DNA of 30,856 nucleotides from positions 1-30,856 of the forward strand of contig JALOAM010000017.1 in assembly GCA_023228765.1 (NCBI GenBank). The letters are read 5' to 3'. Position 1 is the first letter of the stretch. Each line of letters starts with the position of its first letter. Shown one piece after another: positions 23,938 through 30,856 of the stretch. This stretch comes from Dehalococcoidia bacterium (GTDB lineage: Bacteria > Chloroflexota > Dehalococcoidia > UBA2979). The notes under the pieces were generated by a model. That model had not been told where the DNA came from. It did not search any database and saw only the letters and a program-made list of their open reading frames with translations. Both the position numbers and the translations under genes were made by a program.

Positions 23938-26900
23938 ATGGGAGCAGACGAGACAGCGCCGGCAGACTCGATCGAGGACGTCCCACAGGCCGTCCTTGAT
24001 GCCGTGCGCGCCGCATTGGAGGGCATCCCGACGCCGATCGTGCTCGTGGACCGCGACCTCAACGTCCTGCTGGTGAACCCCACGTGGCGCGAGCTGACCG
24101 CGGACCCGCGCTACCGCGAACGCCCCATCACCTACCGCGAACTCGTGGGCCGCTATGTCGCTTCGGAGAGCGCGGACGCACTGACGGAGGCGCTCCGCGA
24201 CGCCATCACAGGGGGCCGAGCGCGCACGACCACGGAGGTGGCGGTGGATGCTCGGCGGCCGCACGCGATCCGCCTCGACGTGTCACGGATCGAGGTCGGT
24301 AGCACCTCCGTCTTCGCCACCGCGTACCTGGACCTGAGCCCGGCACGACAGCAACGCGAGCTCCTGGAGCGCGACCGCGAACGGCTGGAGCGCGCGCAGG
24401 AGATCAGTCGCACCGGGGACATCGAGATACACCTCGCGACCCGGGAGGCGTGGGCGTCGCCCGAGCTCCGGCGGCTGTTCGACCTCGATCCTGACGACGC
24501 GCTGGACATGGAGACGATGCAGACGCGAGTCCACCCGGAGGACCGCGACCGCCTCGCGGTGTTCTGGCTCGACCCGCATCGTGCGGCAGCGGCGGGAGAG
24601 ACCACGTACCGGGTGATGGCGCGCGATGGCACGCTGCGATACGTCAGAGGGCGCGCGCAGATCCGCACCAGCGCGACGGGTGAGGAATACGTCACGGCGT
24701 ACGCGCAGGACGTGACCGAGTCCATGCAGGCGGAGGAGGAGCTCCGCGTGAGCGAGGTGCGCCTGCAGACTGCGGAGCGGATCGCGCGCCTCGGCAGCTG
24801 GGAGTGGGATCCGGCGGCCGAGTCCGTCACCTGGTCCGACGAGACCTATCGCATCTACGGCCAGAAGCGCAGCGAGTTCGCCCCGCACCCGCGCCTGTAC
24901 AACTCGTTGATCCACCCGGACGACCGCGAGCGGGTCGCCCGAGACACGCGCGCGCTGCTCAAGGGCGAACGGCTCCTGGACCTGCGCCAGCGGATCATCC
25001 GGCCGGACGGCTCCGTGCGCGTCATCCAGCGCAACGCCGACTGGGTGGAGCGCGGCGGGCGACGCATCATCATCGGCACCACCCAGGACGTCACGGAGAC
25101 CGTGGCGGCGGAGGAACGCCTCCGCAGCAGCGAGGCGCGACTGCGCGAGGCTGAGTCCATGGCCCAGCTCGGGCACTGGGACTGGAACCTGGACACCAAC
25201 GAGATCGTCTGGTCAGACCAGATGTACCGCACGATGGGTCTCGAACCCAGCGAAGGCGTGCCGGACCTGCGGCGCTACCTCCTCGACATCGTGCACCCGG
25301 ACGACCGGAACGGCGTGAGTGACGCCGGACTGCAGGCGATGCGGGAGGCGGGCGGCTACGACCTCCGCTACCGCATCCTCCGCCCGGACGGCGAGGTGCG
25401 CGTGATCCACGAGGTGACGCGCGTCATCGAACGCTCCGAGACCGGGCGCGCGCACCGGATGCTGGGCGTGCTGCGCGACACCACGGACGAGGTGGCCGCC
25501 GAGAGACGCTTGCGCAGCAGCGAGTCGCGCCTGCGTGAGGCGGAGGCCATCGCCCGCCTGGGACACTGGGAATGGAACGTGGACGGCGACCAGCTCTACT
25601 GGTCAGACGAGAACTACCACCTCCACGGCCGCAGCCCGGACAACCCCATCGGTAGCGCGGAGGAGTTCCTCCGCTATATCCACCCGGACGACCTGCCGCA
25701 CATGCGCGCCGAGATGGTCGCGGCGCTCCGTGGCGAACGTGACATGGACAGCACCCTCCGCATCGTGCGGGAGGACGGCGCGATCCGCACCGTGCGAGGC
25801 GTCGCGCGGGTGGTGGAGCGCTCCCGCGGACGTGCCATCCGCATGGTCGGCACGGTGTACGACATCACCGACCTGGAGGAGGCCCACGAACGCCTCCGAC
25901 GCAACGAGGCCCGTCTGCGCGAGGCGGAGGCGATCGCCCACCTGGGCTCGTGGGAGTGGGATCTGACCTCCGGCCACCAGGTCTGGTCCGACGAGGTCTG
26001 GCGGATCTACGGCTCCGAGCCGCAGGGCGGCCTCACCCCCCAGCAGGTGCTGGACCGCTATGTGCCCGCCGAGGACATCGAGGCGATGAGCGACCTGATC
26101 CGGCGTCTCTTCCGCGGCGAGCCCGTGGAACCGCTGGTCCACCGGGTAGTCCGCCCTGGCGGCGAGGTCCGCTACGTCACGTTCCATCCTCGCGTCGCGG
26201 AGCGTGACGGTGACCGCGTCCTCCGGATCATCGGCGCCTCGCAGGACATCACCGAGCAACGCGCCACCGATGAACGCCTCCGCCAGATGCAGAAGTCGGA
26301 AGCGCTGGGCACGCTGGTCGCGGGCGTCGCGCACGACTTCAACAACCTGCTCACGGCCATCCGCGGCGGGCTGGAGATGGCTCGGGAGTACCCCGGAGAA
26401 CAGCGCTGGCTGGACATCGCGCAGCAGGCCAGCGACCGCGCCGCCGAGGTGGTCCGGCAGCTGCTCCGCTTCAGCCGCCGCGAGGAACCACAGCAGGTCC
26501 CCATGGACGCCGCCGAGCTGGTGCGCGAGGCGACGATGCTCTCGCGCGAGACCCTCGACCGACGCGTGTCGTTCACCAGCTTCGCGGAAGGTGAGTTCCC
26601 GCCACTGGCGGGGGACCCCGGCCAGATGCAGCAGGTACTGATGAACCTGATCGTGAACGCGCGCGACGCCGTGCTCCAACGCGCGGAGGAGGAACCCGTC
26701 GGCTACCAGCCCGCCCTCCAGCTCACCGCCCGCCCGGCGACGCAGGGCGGACGGCCCGGCGTGGCGTTCGAGGTGCGCGACAACGGGACCGGCATGTCCG
26801 AGGAGGTGCGGCAGCGCGCCCTGGACCCGTTCTTCACGACGAAGCCGGCGGACCGCGGCACCGGCCTCGGGCTCGCGGCCGTCGCGGGCATCGTCCAGCG

Positions 26901-27429
26901 ACACGAGGGCCTGCTCACGATCACGACCACCCCCGGCGAAGGCACCGAGGTCGCGGTGTGGCTCCCAGCCCGGCGCCCGGAGTCCTCCCTGACCTCCGAG
27001 GACATCCGGCGCACCGGCGCCACCGGCCCCGGAGCCGCCGAGGCTGAGGCGCCGACGATCTTCGTCGTCGATGACGAAGAGGCACTCGGCGCGATCGCCG
27101 CCGCCTACCTCGAGGCCGCGGGGCTCCACGTCGCCTACTTCGGTGATGGCAACGCCGCCGTGGAGGCGGCACGTGCCATCCCGGGTGCTCCGCCGGCTCT
27201 CGTGCTCCTCGACCTGAACATGCCGCCCCCAGACGGCTGGGAGACGATGGCCGCACTGCGCGAGGTGGATCCAGACCTGCCCGTGGTCATCGTGAGCGGC
27301 TTCGCGGACGAGGACGAGGTCCACCAACGAGGCGCGCAGGCGTTCCTCGCGAAGCCCTACAGCCGGGCGGACCTGCTGGAGATGGTGCGGCTCCACGCAC
27401 GCACGGACGGGACGCGGGAGTCAGGCTAG
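23938..27429 (+). CDS. Soluble hybrid histidine kinase with six PAS domains and a C-terminal receiver
   Basis: A 1163-residue cytoplasmic sensor kinase with no signal peptide or membrane segment. The first PAS domain is at about residues 20-145. Five similar PAS_3-type units follow, with equivalent points at about residues 159, 285, 411, 541 and 669 (L-G-x-W-E/D-W motif in the last four, HPDD/HPED at their centres), a period of 126-130 residues. The HisKA H-box is VAGVAHDFNNLLTAI with phospho-acceptor H799. The ATPase domain has N907 in the N-box, DNGTGM at D948 and GTGLGL from about 974. The receiver (about 1042-1155) has D1045-D1046, phospho-acceptor D1092 and K1139. It follows the ectoine operon and converges on a response regulator gene. 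The ligand is unknown; osmotic or redox sensing would be a guess. Confidence 0.9.
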   Translation: MGADETAPADSIEDVPQAVLDAVRAALEGIPTPIVLVDRDLNVLLVNPTWRELTADPRYRERPITYRELVGRYVASESADALTEALRDAITGGRARTTTEVAVDARRPHAIRLDVSRIEVGSTSVFATAYLDLSPARQQRELLERDRERLERAQEISRTGDIEIHLATREAWASPELRRLFDLDPDDALDMETMQTRVHPEDRDRLAVFWLDPHRAAAAGETTYRVMARDGTLRYVRGRAQIRTSATGEEYVTAYAQDVTESMQAEEELRVSEVRLQTAERIARLGSWEWDPAAESVTWSDETYRIYGQKRSEFAPHPRLYNSLIHPDDRERVARDTRALLKGERLLDLRQRIIRPDGSVRVIQRNADWVERGGRRIIIGTTQDVTETVAAEERLRSSEARLREAESMAQLGHWDWNLDTNEIVWSDQMYRTMGLEPSEGVPDLRRYLLDIVHPDDRNGVSDAGLQAMREAGGYDLRYRILRPDGEVRVIHEVTRVIERSETGRAHRMLGVLRDTTDEVAAERRLRSSESRLREAEAIARLGHWEWNVDGDQLYWSDENYHLHGRSPDNPIGSAEEFLRYIHPDDLPHMRAEMVAALRGERDMDSTLRIVREDGAIRTVRGVARVVERSRGRAIRMVGTVYDITDLEEAHERLRRNEARLREAEAIAHLGSWEWDLTSGHQVWSDEVWRIYGSEPQGGLTPQQVLDRYVPAEDIEAMSDLIRRLFRGEPVEPLVHRVVRPGGEVRYVTFHPRVAERDGDRVLRIIGASQDITEQRATDERLRQMQKSEALGTLVAGVAHDFNNLLTAIRGGLEMAREYPGEQRWLDIAQQASDRAAEVVRQLLRFSRREEPQQVPMDAAELVREATMLSRETLDRRVSFTSFAEGEFPPLAGDPGQMQQVLMNLIVNARDAVLQRAEEEPVGYQPALQLTARPATQGGRPGVAFEVRDNGTGMSEEVRQRALDPFFTTKPADRGTGLGLAAVAGIVQRHEGLLTITTTPGEGTEVAVWLPARRPESSLTSEDIRRTGATGPGAAEAEAPTIFVVDDEEALGAIAAAYLEAAGLHVAYFGDGNAAVEAARAIPGAPPALVLLDLNMPPPDGWETMAALREVDPDLPVVIVSGFADEDEVHQRGAQAFLAKPYSRADLLEMVRLHARTDGTRESG

Positions 27430-27442
27430 GACGCCGCCAGGA

Positions 27443-27808
27443 TCAAGAAGCCGCCAGCATCTGGCGCACTGACTCCTCGACGACCGATCGCCGGTACGGC
27501 TTGCCGAGGAACCCGGCGCCGCGTCGGAGCGCTTCCGCCTCGTAGCGTTCGTCGCTGATCATCAGCACGGGCGGCGCCGGCGACAGCGCCTGCGCGCGGT
27601 CCAGCACCTGCCAGCCGTTCGCGCCGGGCATGTTGACGTCCACCAGCACCAGGTCGAACGGTCGCTCACCCAGCAGTTGGATCGCCTGCGAACCCATCCC
27701 CACCGCCGTGACCTCGTACCCGCCGAGCGTGAGCATCGCGGCGAGGATCTCGCGGACGGCGGGCTGGTCGTCCACGACGAGAAGCCGAGCGGTCGTGCTG
27801 CTGGTCAT
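27443..27808 (-). CDS. Single-domain response regulator
   Basis: A 121-residue CheY-like receiver without an output domain. Acidic pocket residues are D13 and D14, the phospho-acceptor is D57 (LVLVDVNMPG), the switch residue is S85 and the conserved lysine is K103 (LGKPYRRS). Two ATGs lie two codons apart; AGGAGG abuts the first and sits 6 bases before the second, so the second (27808) is the likely start. It ends 13 bases from the convergent hybrid kinase and is downstream of the lyase-like gene on the same strand. It probably takes part in a phosphorelay with the hybrid kinase. Confidence 0.88.
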   Translation of the reverse strand: MTSSTTARLLVVDDQPAVREILAAMLTLGGYEVTAVGMGSQAIQLLGERPFDLVLVDVNMPGANGWQVLDRAQALSPAPPVLMISDERYEAEALRRGAGFLGKPYRRSVVEESVRQMLAAS

Positions 27809-27915
27809 CGCCATCCTCCTGCCTGAGTGTCGGCGACTCATCACCGCTCGACAGCCCTCCGAGGATGGCCGTGGCACTCGTCACCAGATCGACAGAGTGA
27901 GCACCGAGGATGGCG

Positions 27916-29028
27916 TCAGCCGGGGTCGGTACCACCGCCACAGGTGGCGATGAGGAGCGTGTTCCTCGGCAGCCCGTCCTCGAAGAGCCGGTCCCAGCGT
28001 GCGTTCACGAAGTCCGGGGCGATCGGGTTGAACCACACGAGCTCGCCGCCCTGCGTCGTCCAGAACATCGCCGTGTCCGGACAGCCCGAGGATGCGACGA
28101 GGTCGGCGTTCTGACCGCCGCTGAAGCGCACCAGCGCGACGCCTGACTTCGGGATCGCGGTCATCAGCGTGCTCAGACGGGCCGGGGTCACCTCGAACAG
28201 CCCGTCGGCGCCCTCCACGATGCTCACGTCGTCTACCACGAGCTTCGTGGGCTGCCCGTAGATCCCCCACTTCGTGTAGACGCGGTTGGAGTCGTTCAGC
28301 GTCCGCCCCTCGTATTGATAGGCCAGACGGCCGTTGAGGTAGACCTGGAAGAACCCATCGCCGGACTTCGTCCAGTGCACGCGGAAGGCGAAGTCGTACC
28401 AGGTCTCCGTCTTCAGGGCGGTGGACCAGAGGGCGTCGAAGTCCCCGTTCGGTCGCCGATGGCGGACGAAGAAGCGGCCCGTGTCCGCGTTGATGTGCAG
28501 GGAGAAGGTGGGCGACTTCCCGTTCCCCTCATGGAACTGGAAGATGATGCGGTCGTCGAAGGTGCGTGAGTTCCGGCCCTGGTTCCAGTCCACCGGCAGG
28601 TAGTACGACGCACCGTACGAGTACTCTCCGCCCGCTTCGGCCAGCACGTCGCTCTGCCACTCCGCCCGGTAGCCCAGGTCGCCGCGGTATGGTGGATCGT
28701 CCGGCAGCAACAGGACCGTCCCCGCGTGGCTCCCCGTCCTCGCCACCTCCGAGGTGGACGAGAGCCGGTCCTCCCGCGACTCCTGGTGGTACGGGACGTC
28801 CTCGCCGTCCTCGTACGTGACGCGCTGGTGCTCAACCGTGAGGCGCTCGTCCGCGGTGAGCATCCACATGAGCGCGCTCGCCGTGTTGCTCGTCGCCTCC
28901 ACGCGGTCACGGGCCAGCGCCAGCGCGACACCGAGGGCGATCAGGACGAGGGCGCCGACACCGAGGACGAGACGGCCCATCGAGGATGTCGCGGACACGG
29001 TGGGGCGGCGGGCAGGCTCGGGCGACAC
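27916..29028 (-). CDS. Membrane-anchored polysaccharide lyase-like (heparin lyase I fold) protein
   Basis: About 370 residues. The GTG at 29028 follows GGAGGGGAACC; an ATG 16 codons later lacks such a site, and the frame open to 29100 has no site either. After a short basic cytoplasmic tail, a hydrophobic segment (about residues 19-38, LVLGVGALVLIALGVALALA) serves as signal anchor. The outer domain shows a concanavalin-like beta-sandwich pattern of the Polysacc_lyase type: SYGASYYLPVDWNQGRNSRT, DRIIFQFHEGNGKSPTFSLH, TWYDFAFRVHWTKSGDGFFQ, VYLNGRLAYQYEGRTLNDSN and YTKWGIYG. A C-terminal region of about 110 residues follows with no recognised domain. Substrate and activity are not proven. Confidence 0.65.
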   Translation of the reverse strand: MSPEPARRPTVSATSSMGRLVLGVGALVLIALGVALALARDRVEATSNTASALMWMLTADERLTVEHQRVTYEDGEDVPYHQESREDRLSSTSEVARTGSHAGTVLLLPDDPPYRGDLGYRAEWQSDVLAEAGGEYSYGASYYLPVDWNQGRNSRTFDDRIIFQFHEGNGKSPTFSLHINADTGRFFVRHRRPNGDFDALWSTALKTETWYDFAFRVHWTKSGDGFFQVYLNGRLAYQYEGRTLNDSNRVYTKWGIYGQPTKLVVDDVSIVEGADGLFEVTPARLSTLMTAIPKSGVALVRFSGGQNADLVASSGCPDTAMFWTTQGGELVWFNPIAPDFVNARWDRLFEDGLPRNTLLIATCGGGTDPG

Positions 29029-29334
29029 GGTTCCCCTCCGTCGTCGCGTCCTCGCCGGGAGTGTCCGCCGGGCGCGACTCCCCGAAGGTAGCGACGGCAC
29101 TAGGACAGGACGCCTTGCGATGCCCTCGCACTACTCGCGTCGAGCATGACGTTCCTGTGTCAGCGCACAAATCTTGGCGATCTCCTCGACCTCCCAGGCC
29201 GCTACGCGCCGGGGCCGTCCGGCTCAACAGCGGTGACGCGGTTCTGTGATGCCTCCTCGCTCGCGGGCGAGGAGGACGGCGCGGGGCGCGCGGTAGCGTG
29301 GCCCCTTGCGACGGCGGCCAGCAGAGGAGCGCGC
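29029..29334. other. 306-base divergent intergenic region
   Basis: It separates the lyase-like gene (-) from the XRE regulator gene (+). A perfect 9-bp hairpin, CCTCCTCGC with GCGAGGAGG (29252-29275), lies about 60 bases before the regulator start and could be an operator or a structured leader. On the minus strand TTGTGC followed at 16 bases by CATGCT (near 29140-29175) is a weak promoter candidate. No gene is seen. Confidence 0.45.
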
Positions 29335-29580
29335 GTGACCGGCCCCCAGACCACCCGACGGGAACTCGGGGCGCGCATCCGTGCGTGGCGGCAGCGCCGC
29401 CACCTCTCCCAGGTGGCCCTCGCGGACCTCGCGGGGATCACGCAGTCCACCCTCTCGAACTACGAGAACGGCAAGCGTGAGCCCGCCGTCAGCACCCTCA
29501 TCCGCATCGCCGAGGAGCTCGATGTGAGCCTCGACGAGCTCGCGGGGCATACCGCCGGGCAGAACACCCGCACCTCCTGA
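29335..29580 (+). CDS. XRE family helix-turn-helix transcriptional regulator
   Basis: An 81-residue protein that is almost entirely a Cro/C1-type HTH domain. It has RRELGARIRAWRQRRHLSQV (helix 1 and start of helix 2), ALADLAGITQSTLSNYENGK (helices 2-3, DNA recognition) and AVSTLIRIAEELDVSLDELA (helices 4-5). The GTG at 29335 follows AGAGGAG at 6 bases; the frame is open 63 codons further up without a binding site. There is no ligand domain, so activity would depend on partners or autoregulation. It could control the adjacent carboxylase gene or the divergent lyase gene. Confidence 0.85.
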   Translation: MTGPQTTRRELGARIRAWRQRRHLSQVALADLAGITQSTLSNYENGKREPAVSTLIRIAEELDVSLDELAGHTAGQNTRTS

Positions 29581-29593
29581 CGCGTCGCGCGCC

Positions 29594-29613
29594 CCGACGC
29601 GCCGAAGCGTCGG
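29594..29613 (+). terminator. Hairpin terminator candidate after the XRE gene
   Basis: CCGACGC and GCGTCGG form a perfect 7-bp stem with a 6-base loop, 14 bases after the stop codon. No U-tract follows. Confidence 0.45.
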
Positions 29614-29622
29614 CGTGACCGG

Positions 29623-29651
29623 TTGACGCGCTGCCCGCGCGCTGTTCTCAT
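29623..29651 (+). promoter_or_regulatory. Candidate sigma-70-type promoter of the carboxylase gene
   Basis: TTGACG (29623-29628) and TCTCAT (29646-29651) are separated by 17 bases, matching 5 of 6 and 4 of 6 consensus positions. It lies 43 bases before the start codon and just after the XRE terminator candidate. Confidence 0.5.
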
Positions 29652-29693
29652 CACGGCGCGTCTCGTCGAGATGCACACGTGGAGGGGGACGCG

Positions 29694-30856
29694 ATGACGT
29701 GGGAGCCAGAACTCGAGGAGCTCGCGCGGCGTCGTGAGTTCGCGCTCCAGATGGGCGGGCCGGAGGGCATCGCCCGCCAGCGCGAGCGCGGCAAGCTCAC
29801 CGTCCGCGAACGCATCGACGCCTTCGCCGACCCTGGCTCCTTCCGTGAGTTCCGCGGCCTCGTCGGCGACGCCACGTACGAGGACGGCGCCCTCGCGCAC
29901 TTCACGCCCAAGGGCTCCGTGGAGGGCTTCGTCGAGATCGACGGCCGCAAGGTCGTGGTCACCGCGGGCGACTTCACCGTCCGAGGCGGCTCCGGCGGCG
30001 GCGCGCGAGGGGCGATGGGGCAGGAGCTGCCCTCCAACCGTCGCGCGCTGGAGTGGCGCGTCCCCTACGTGCGCCTCCTCGATGCGGCTGGTGGCAGCGT
30101 GCGCTCCTTCGAGGAACTCGGCCGCACCTACCTCCCGGACGGGAACGACGGCGCGGCGATCGACGTGCAGCTGCTGCGCACCTCGCCGGTGGTCTCCGCC
30201 GTCCTCGGGTCGGTCGCCGGGCTGCCGGCAGTGAACGCCTGCATCGCGCACTTCAACGTGATGGTGAAGGGGATGAGCCAGCTCTTCCCCGGCGGACCGC
30301 CGGTGGTGAAGCAGGCGCTCGGCTACGACATCACCAAGGAGGAGCTGGGCGGCGAGCAGATCCACGTTTACCAGAGCGGCGTGGTCGACAACCTCGCGGA
30401 GGACGAAGCGGACGCCTACCGCATGATCCGCCGGTTCCTCTCGTACCTGCCCTCGAACGTCTGGGAGCCCGCCCCGCGCGTGAAGCCAGAGGACGACCCG
30501 AACCGTCGCGAGGAGTCCCTGCTCTCCGTGGTGCCGCGCGACCGGCGCTACCCGTATGACGCGCACAAGATCATCGACGCGGTCGTGGACCGTGACTCCT
30601 TCTTCGAGATCGCGCCGTTCTACGGACGCTCGCGCATCACCGGCCTCGCCCGGATCGACGGCTACCCGGTCGGGGTCATGGCGAACAACCCGGCGCACAT
30701 GGGCGGCACCACGGACGTCTCCGCGGGCGACAAGGTGATCCGATTACTCCAGCTCTGCGACACCTTCCACCTTCCGCTGATCTCCTTCGCCGACGAGCCG
30801 GGATTCCTCGTGGGGTTGGAGTCGGAGAAGCGCGGCATCGAGCGGGCCGGGGCGCG
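29694..30856 (+). CDS. Acyl-CoA carboxylase, carboxyltransferase (beta) subunit (3' partial)
   Basis: The first 387 or so residues of a carboxyltransferase of the propionyl-CoA carboxylase beta/methylmalonyl-CoA decarboxylase alpha type, usually about 510-530 residues, cut by the window end with no stop. It transfers carboxyl from biotin to an acyl-CoA in the cytoplasm. Motifs are ARQRERGKLTVRERIDAFAD at the N-terminus, DGRKVVVTAGDFTVRGGSGG (first crotonase-like half), PSNVWEPAPRVKPEDDPNRR between the halves, AHKIIDAVVDRDSFFEIAPF and GYPVGVMANNPAHMGG. The ATG follows GGAGGGGG at 5 bases. The acyl-CoA preference cannot be told. The VOC gene (possible methylmalonyl-CoA epimerase) would fit a propionate pathway, but this is a weak link. 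Confidence 0.92.
   Translation, partial: MTWEPELEELARRREFALQMGGPEGIARQRERGKLTVRERIDAFADPGSFREFRGLVGDATYEDGALAHFTPKGSVEGFVEIDGRKVVVTAGDFTVRGGSGGGARGAMGQELPSNRRALEWRVPYVRLLDAAGGSVRSFEELGRTYLPDGNDGAAIDVQLLRTSPVVSAVLGSVAGLPAVNACIAHFNVMVKGMSQLFPGGPPVVKQALGYDITKEELGGEQIHVYQSGVVDNLAEDEADAYRMIRRFLSYLPSNVWEPAPRVKPEDDPNRREESLLSVVPRDRRYPYDAHKIIDAVVDRDSFFEIAPFYGRSRITGLARIDGYPVGVMANNPAHMGGTTDVSAGDKVIRLLQLCDTFHLPLISFADEPGFLVGLESEKRGIERAGA

Noticed and set aside
25603..27396. A 597-residue minus-strand open frame
   Set aside because: It is antisense to the histidine kinase, whose catalytic motifs are unmistakable.
27809..27877. Longer starts for the response regulator
   Set aside because: The AGGAGG sequence is placed for the ATG at 27808; the upstream ATGs lack a binding site and the extension is not receiver-like.

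Overview
The window is a gene-dense, high-GC bacterial chromosomal segment. It has short intergenic gaps, many 1-4 base start/stop overlaps, and clear AGGAGG-type ribosome binding sites with frequent GTG starts. Several features point to a Chloroflexota (Dehalococcoidia-like) or less likely an actinobacterial genome: lipoproteins with Thr/Pro/Ser-rich linkers, a PAC2 protein, a CIRCE operator, LLM-class flavin/F420 oxidoreductases and CaiB CoA-transferases. This placement is an inference. No rRNA, tRNA, CRISPR array, integrase or transposase was recognised.

Layout. 2-4239 (+): the 3' part of a double-domain CaiB/BaiF CoA-transferase, an LLM oxidoreductase and a GH43-like beta-propeller protein. 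4266-5784 (+): a near-perfect CIRCE (HrcA) operator in front of a small unknown gene and a PAC2-family gene, which looks like an undescribed heat-shock operon. 5879-9429 (+): livG-livF-livH-livM, a branched-chain-amino-acid-type ABC importer; its substrate-binding lipoprotein lies convergently at 9680-11017 (-). A REP-like repeat and a strong terminator sit between them. 11273-13398 (+): a second LLM oxidoreductase, a dienelactone hydrolase-like protein and a DUF6295-like small protein. 13395-17032 (-): a probable operon of a glutaredoxin-fold protein, two tandem paralogous beta-propeller lipoproteins with identically spaced cysteines, and a VOC (glyoxalase-fold) protein. 17033-17661: a 629-base gap holding an AT-rich control region. 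17662-23739 (+): ehuB-ehuC-ehuD-ehuA followed by ectA-ectB-ectC, an ectoine uptake plus ectoine synthesis locus. 23938-27429 (+): a soluble hybrid histidine kinase with six PAS domains, facing a single-domain response regulator (27443-27808, -) that lies downstream of a membrane-anchored polysaccharide-lyase-like protein (27916-29028, -). 29335-29580 (+): a small XRE regulator. 29694-30856 (+): the 5' part of an acyl-CoA carboxylase beta subunit that runs off the window.

How the parts fit. The ehu/ect block is a complete compatible-solute module: uptake or recovery of ectoine, and its synthesis from aspartate semialdehyde. The liv operon, CoA-transferase, LLM enzymes and carboxylase suggest a heterotroph using amino acids and CoA-activated organic acids. 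The best candidates for new biology are the CIRCE-controlled unknown/PAC2 operon, the paired cysteine-patterned lipoproteins, and the combined Ehu-Ect locus with its AT-rich leader.
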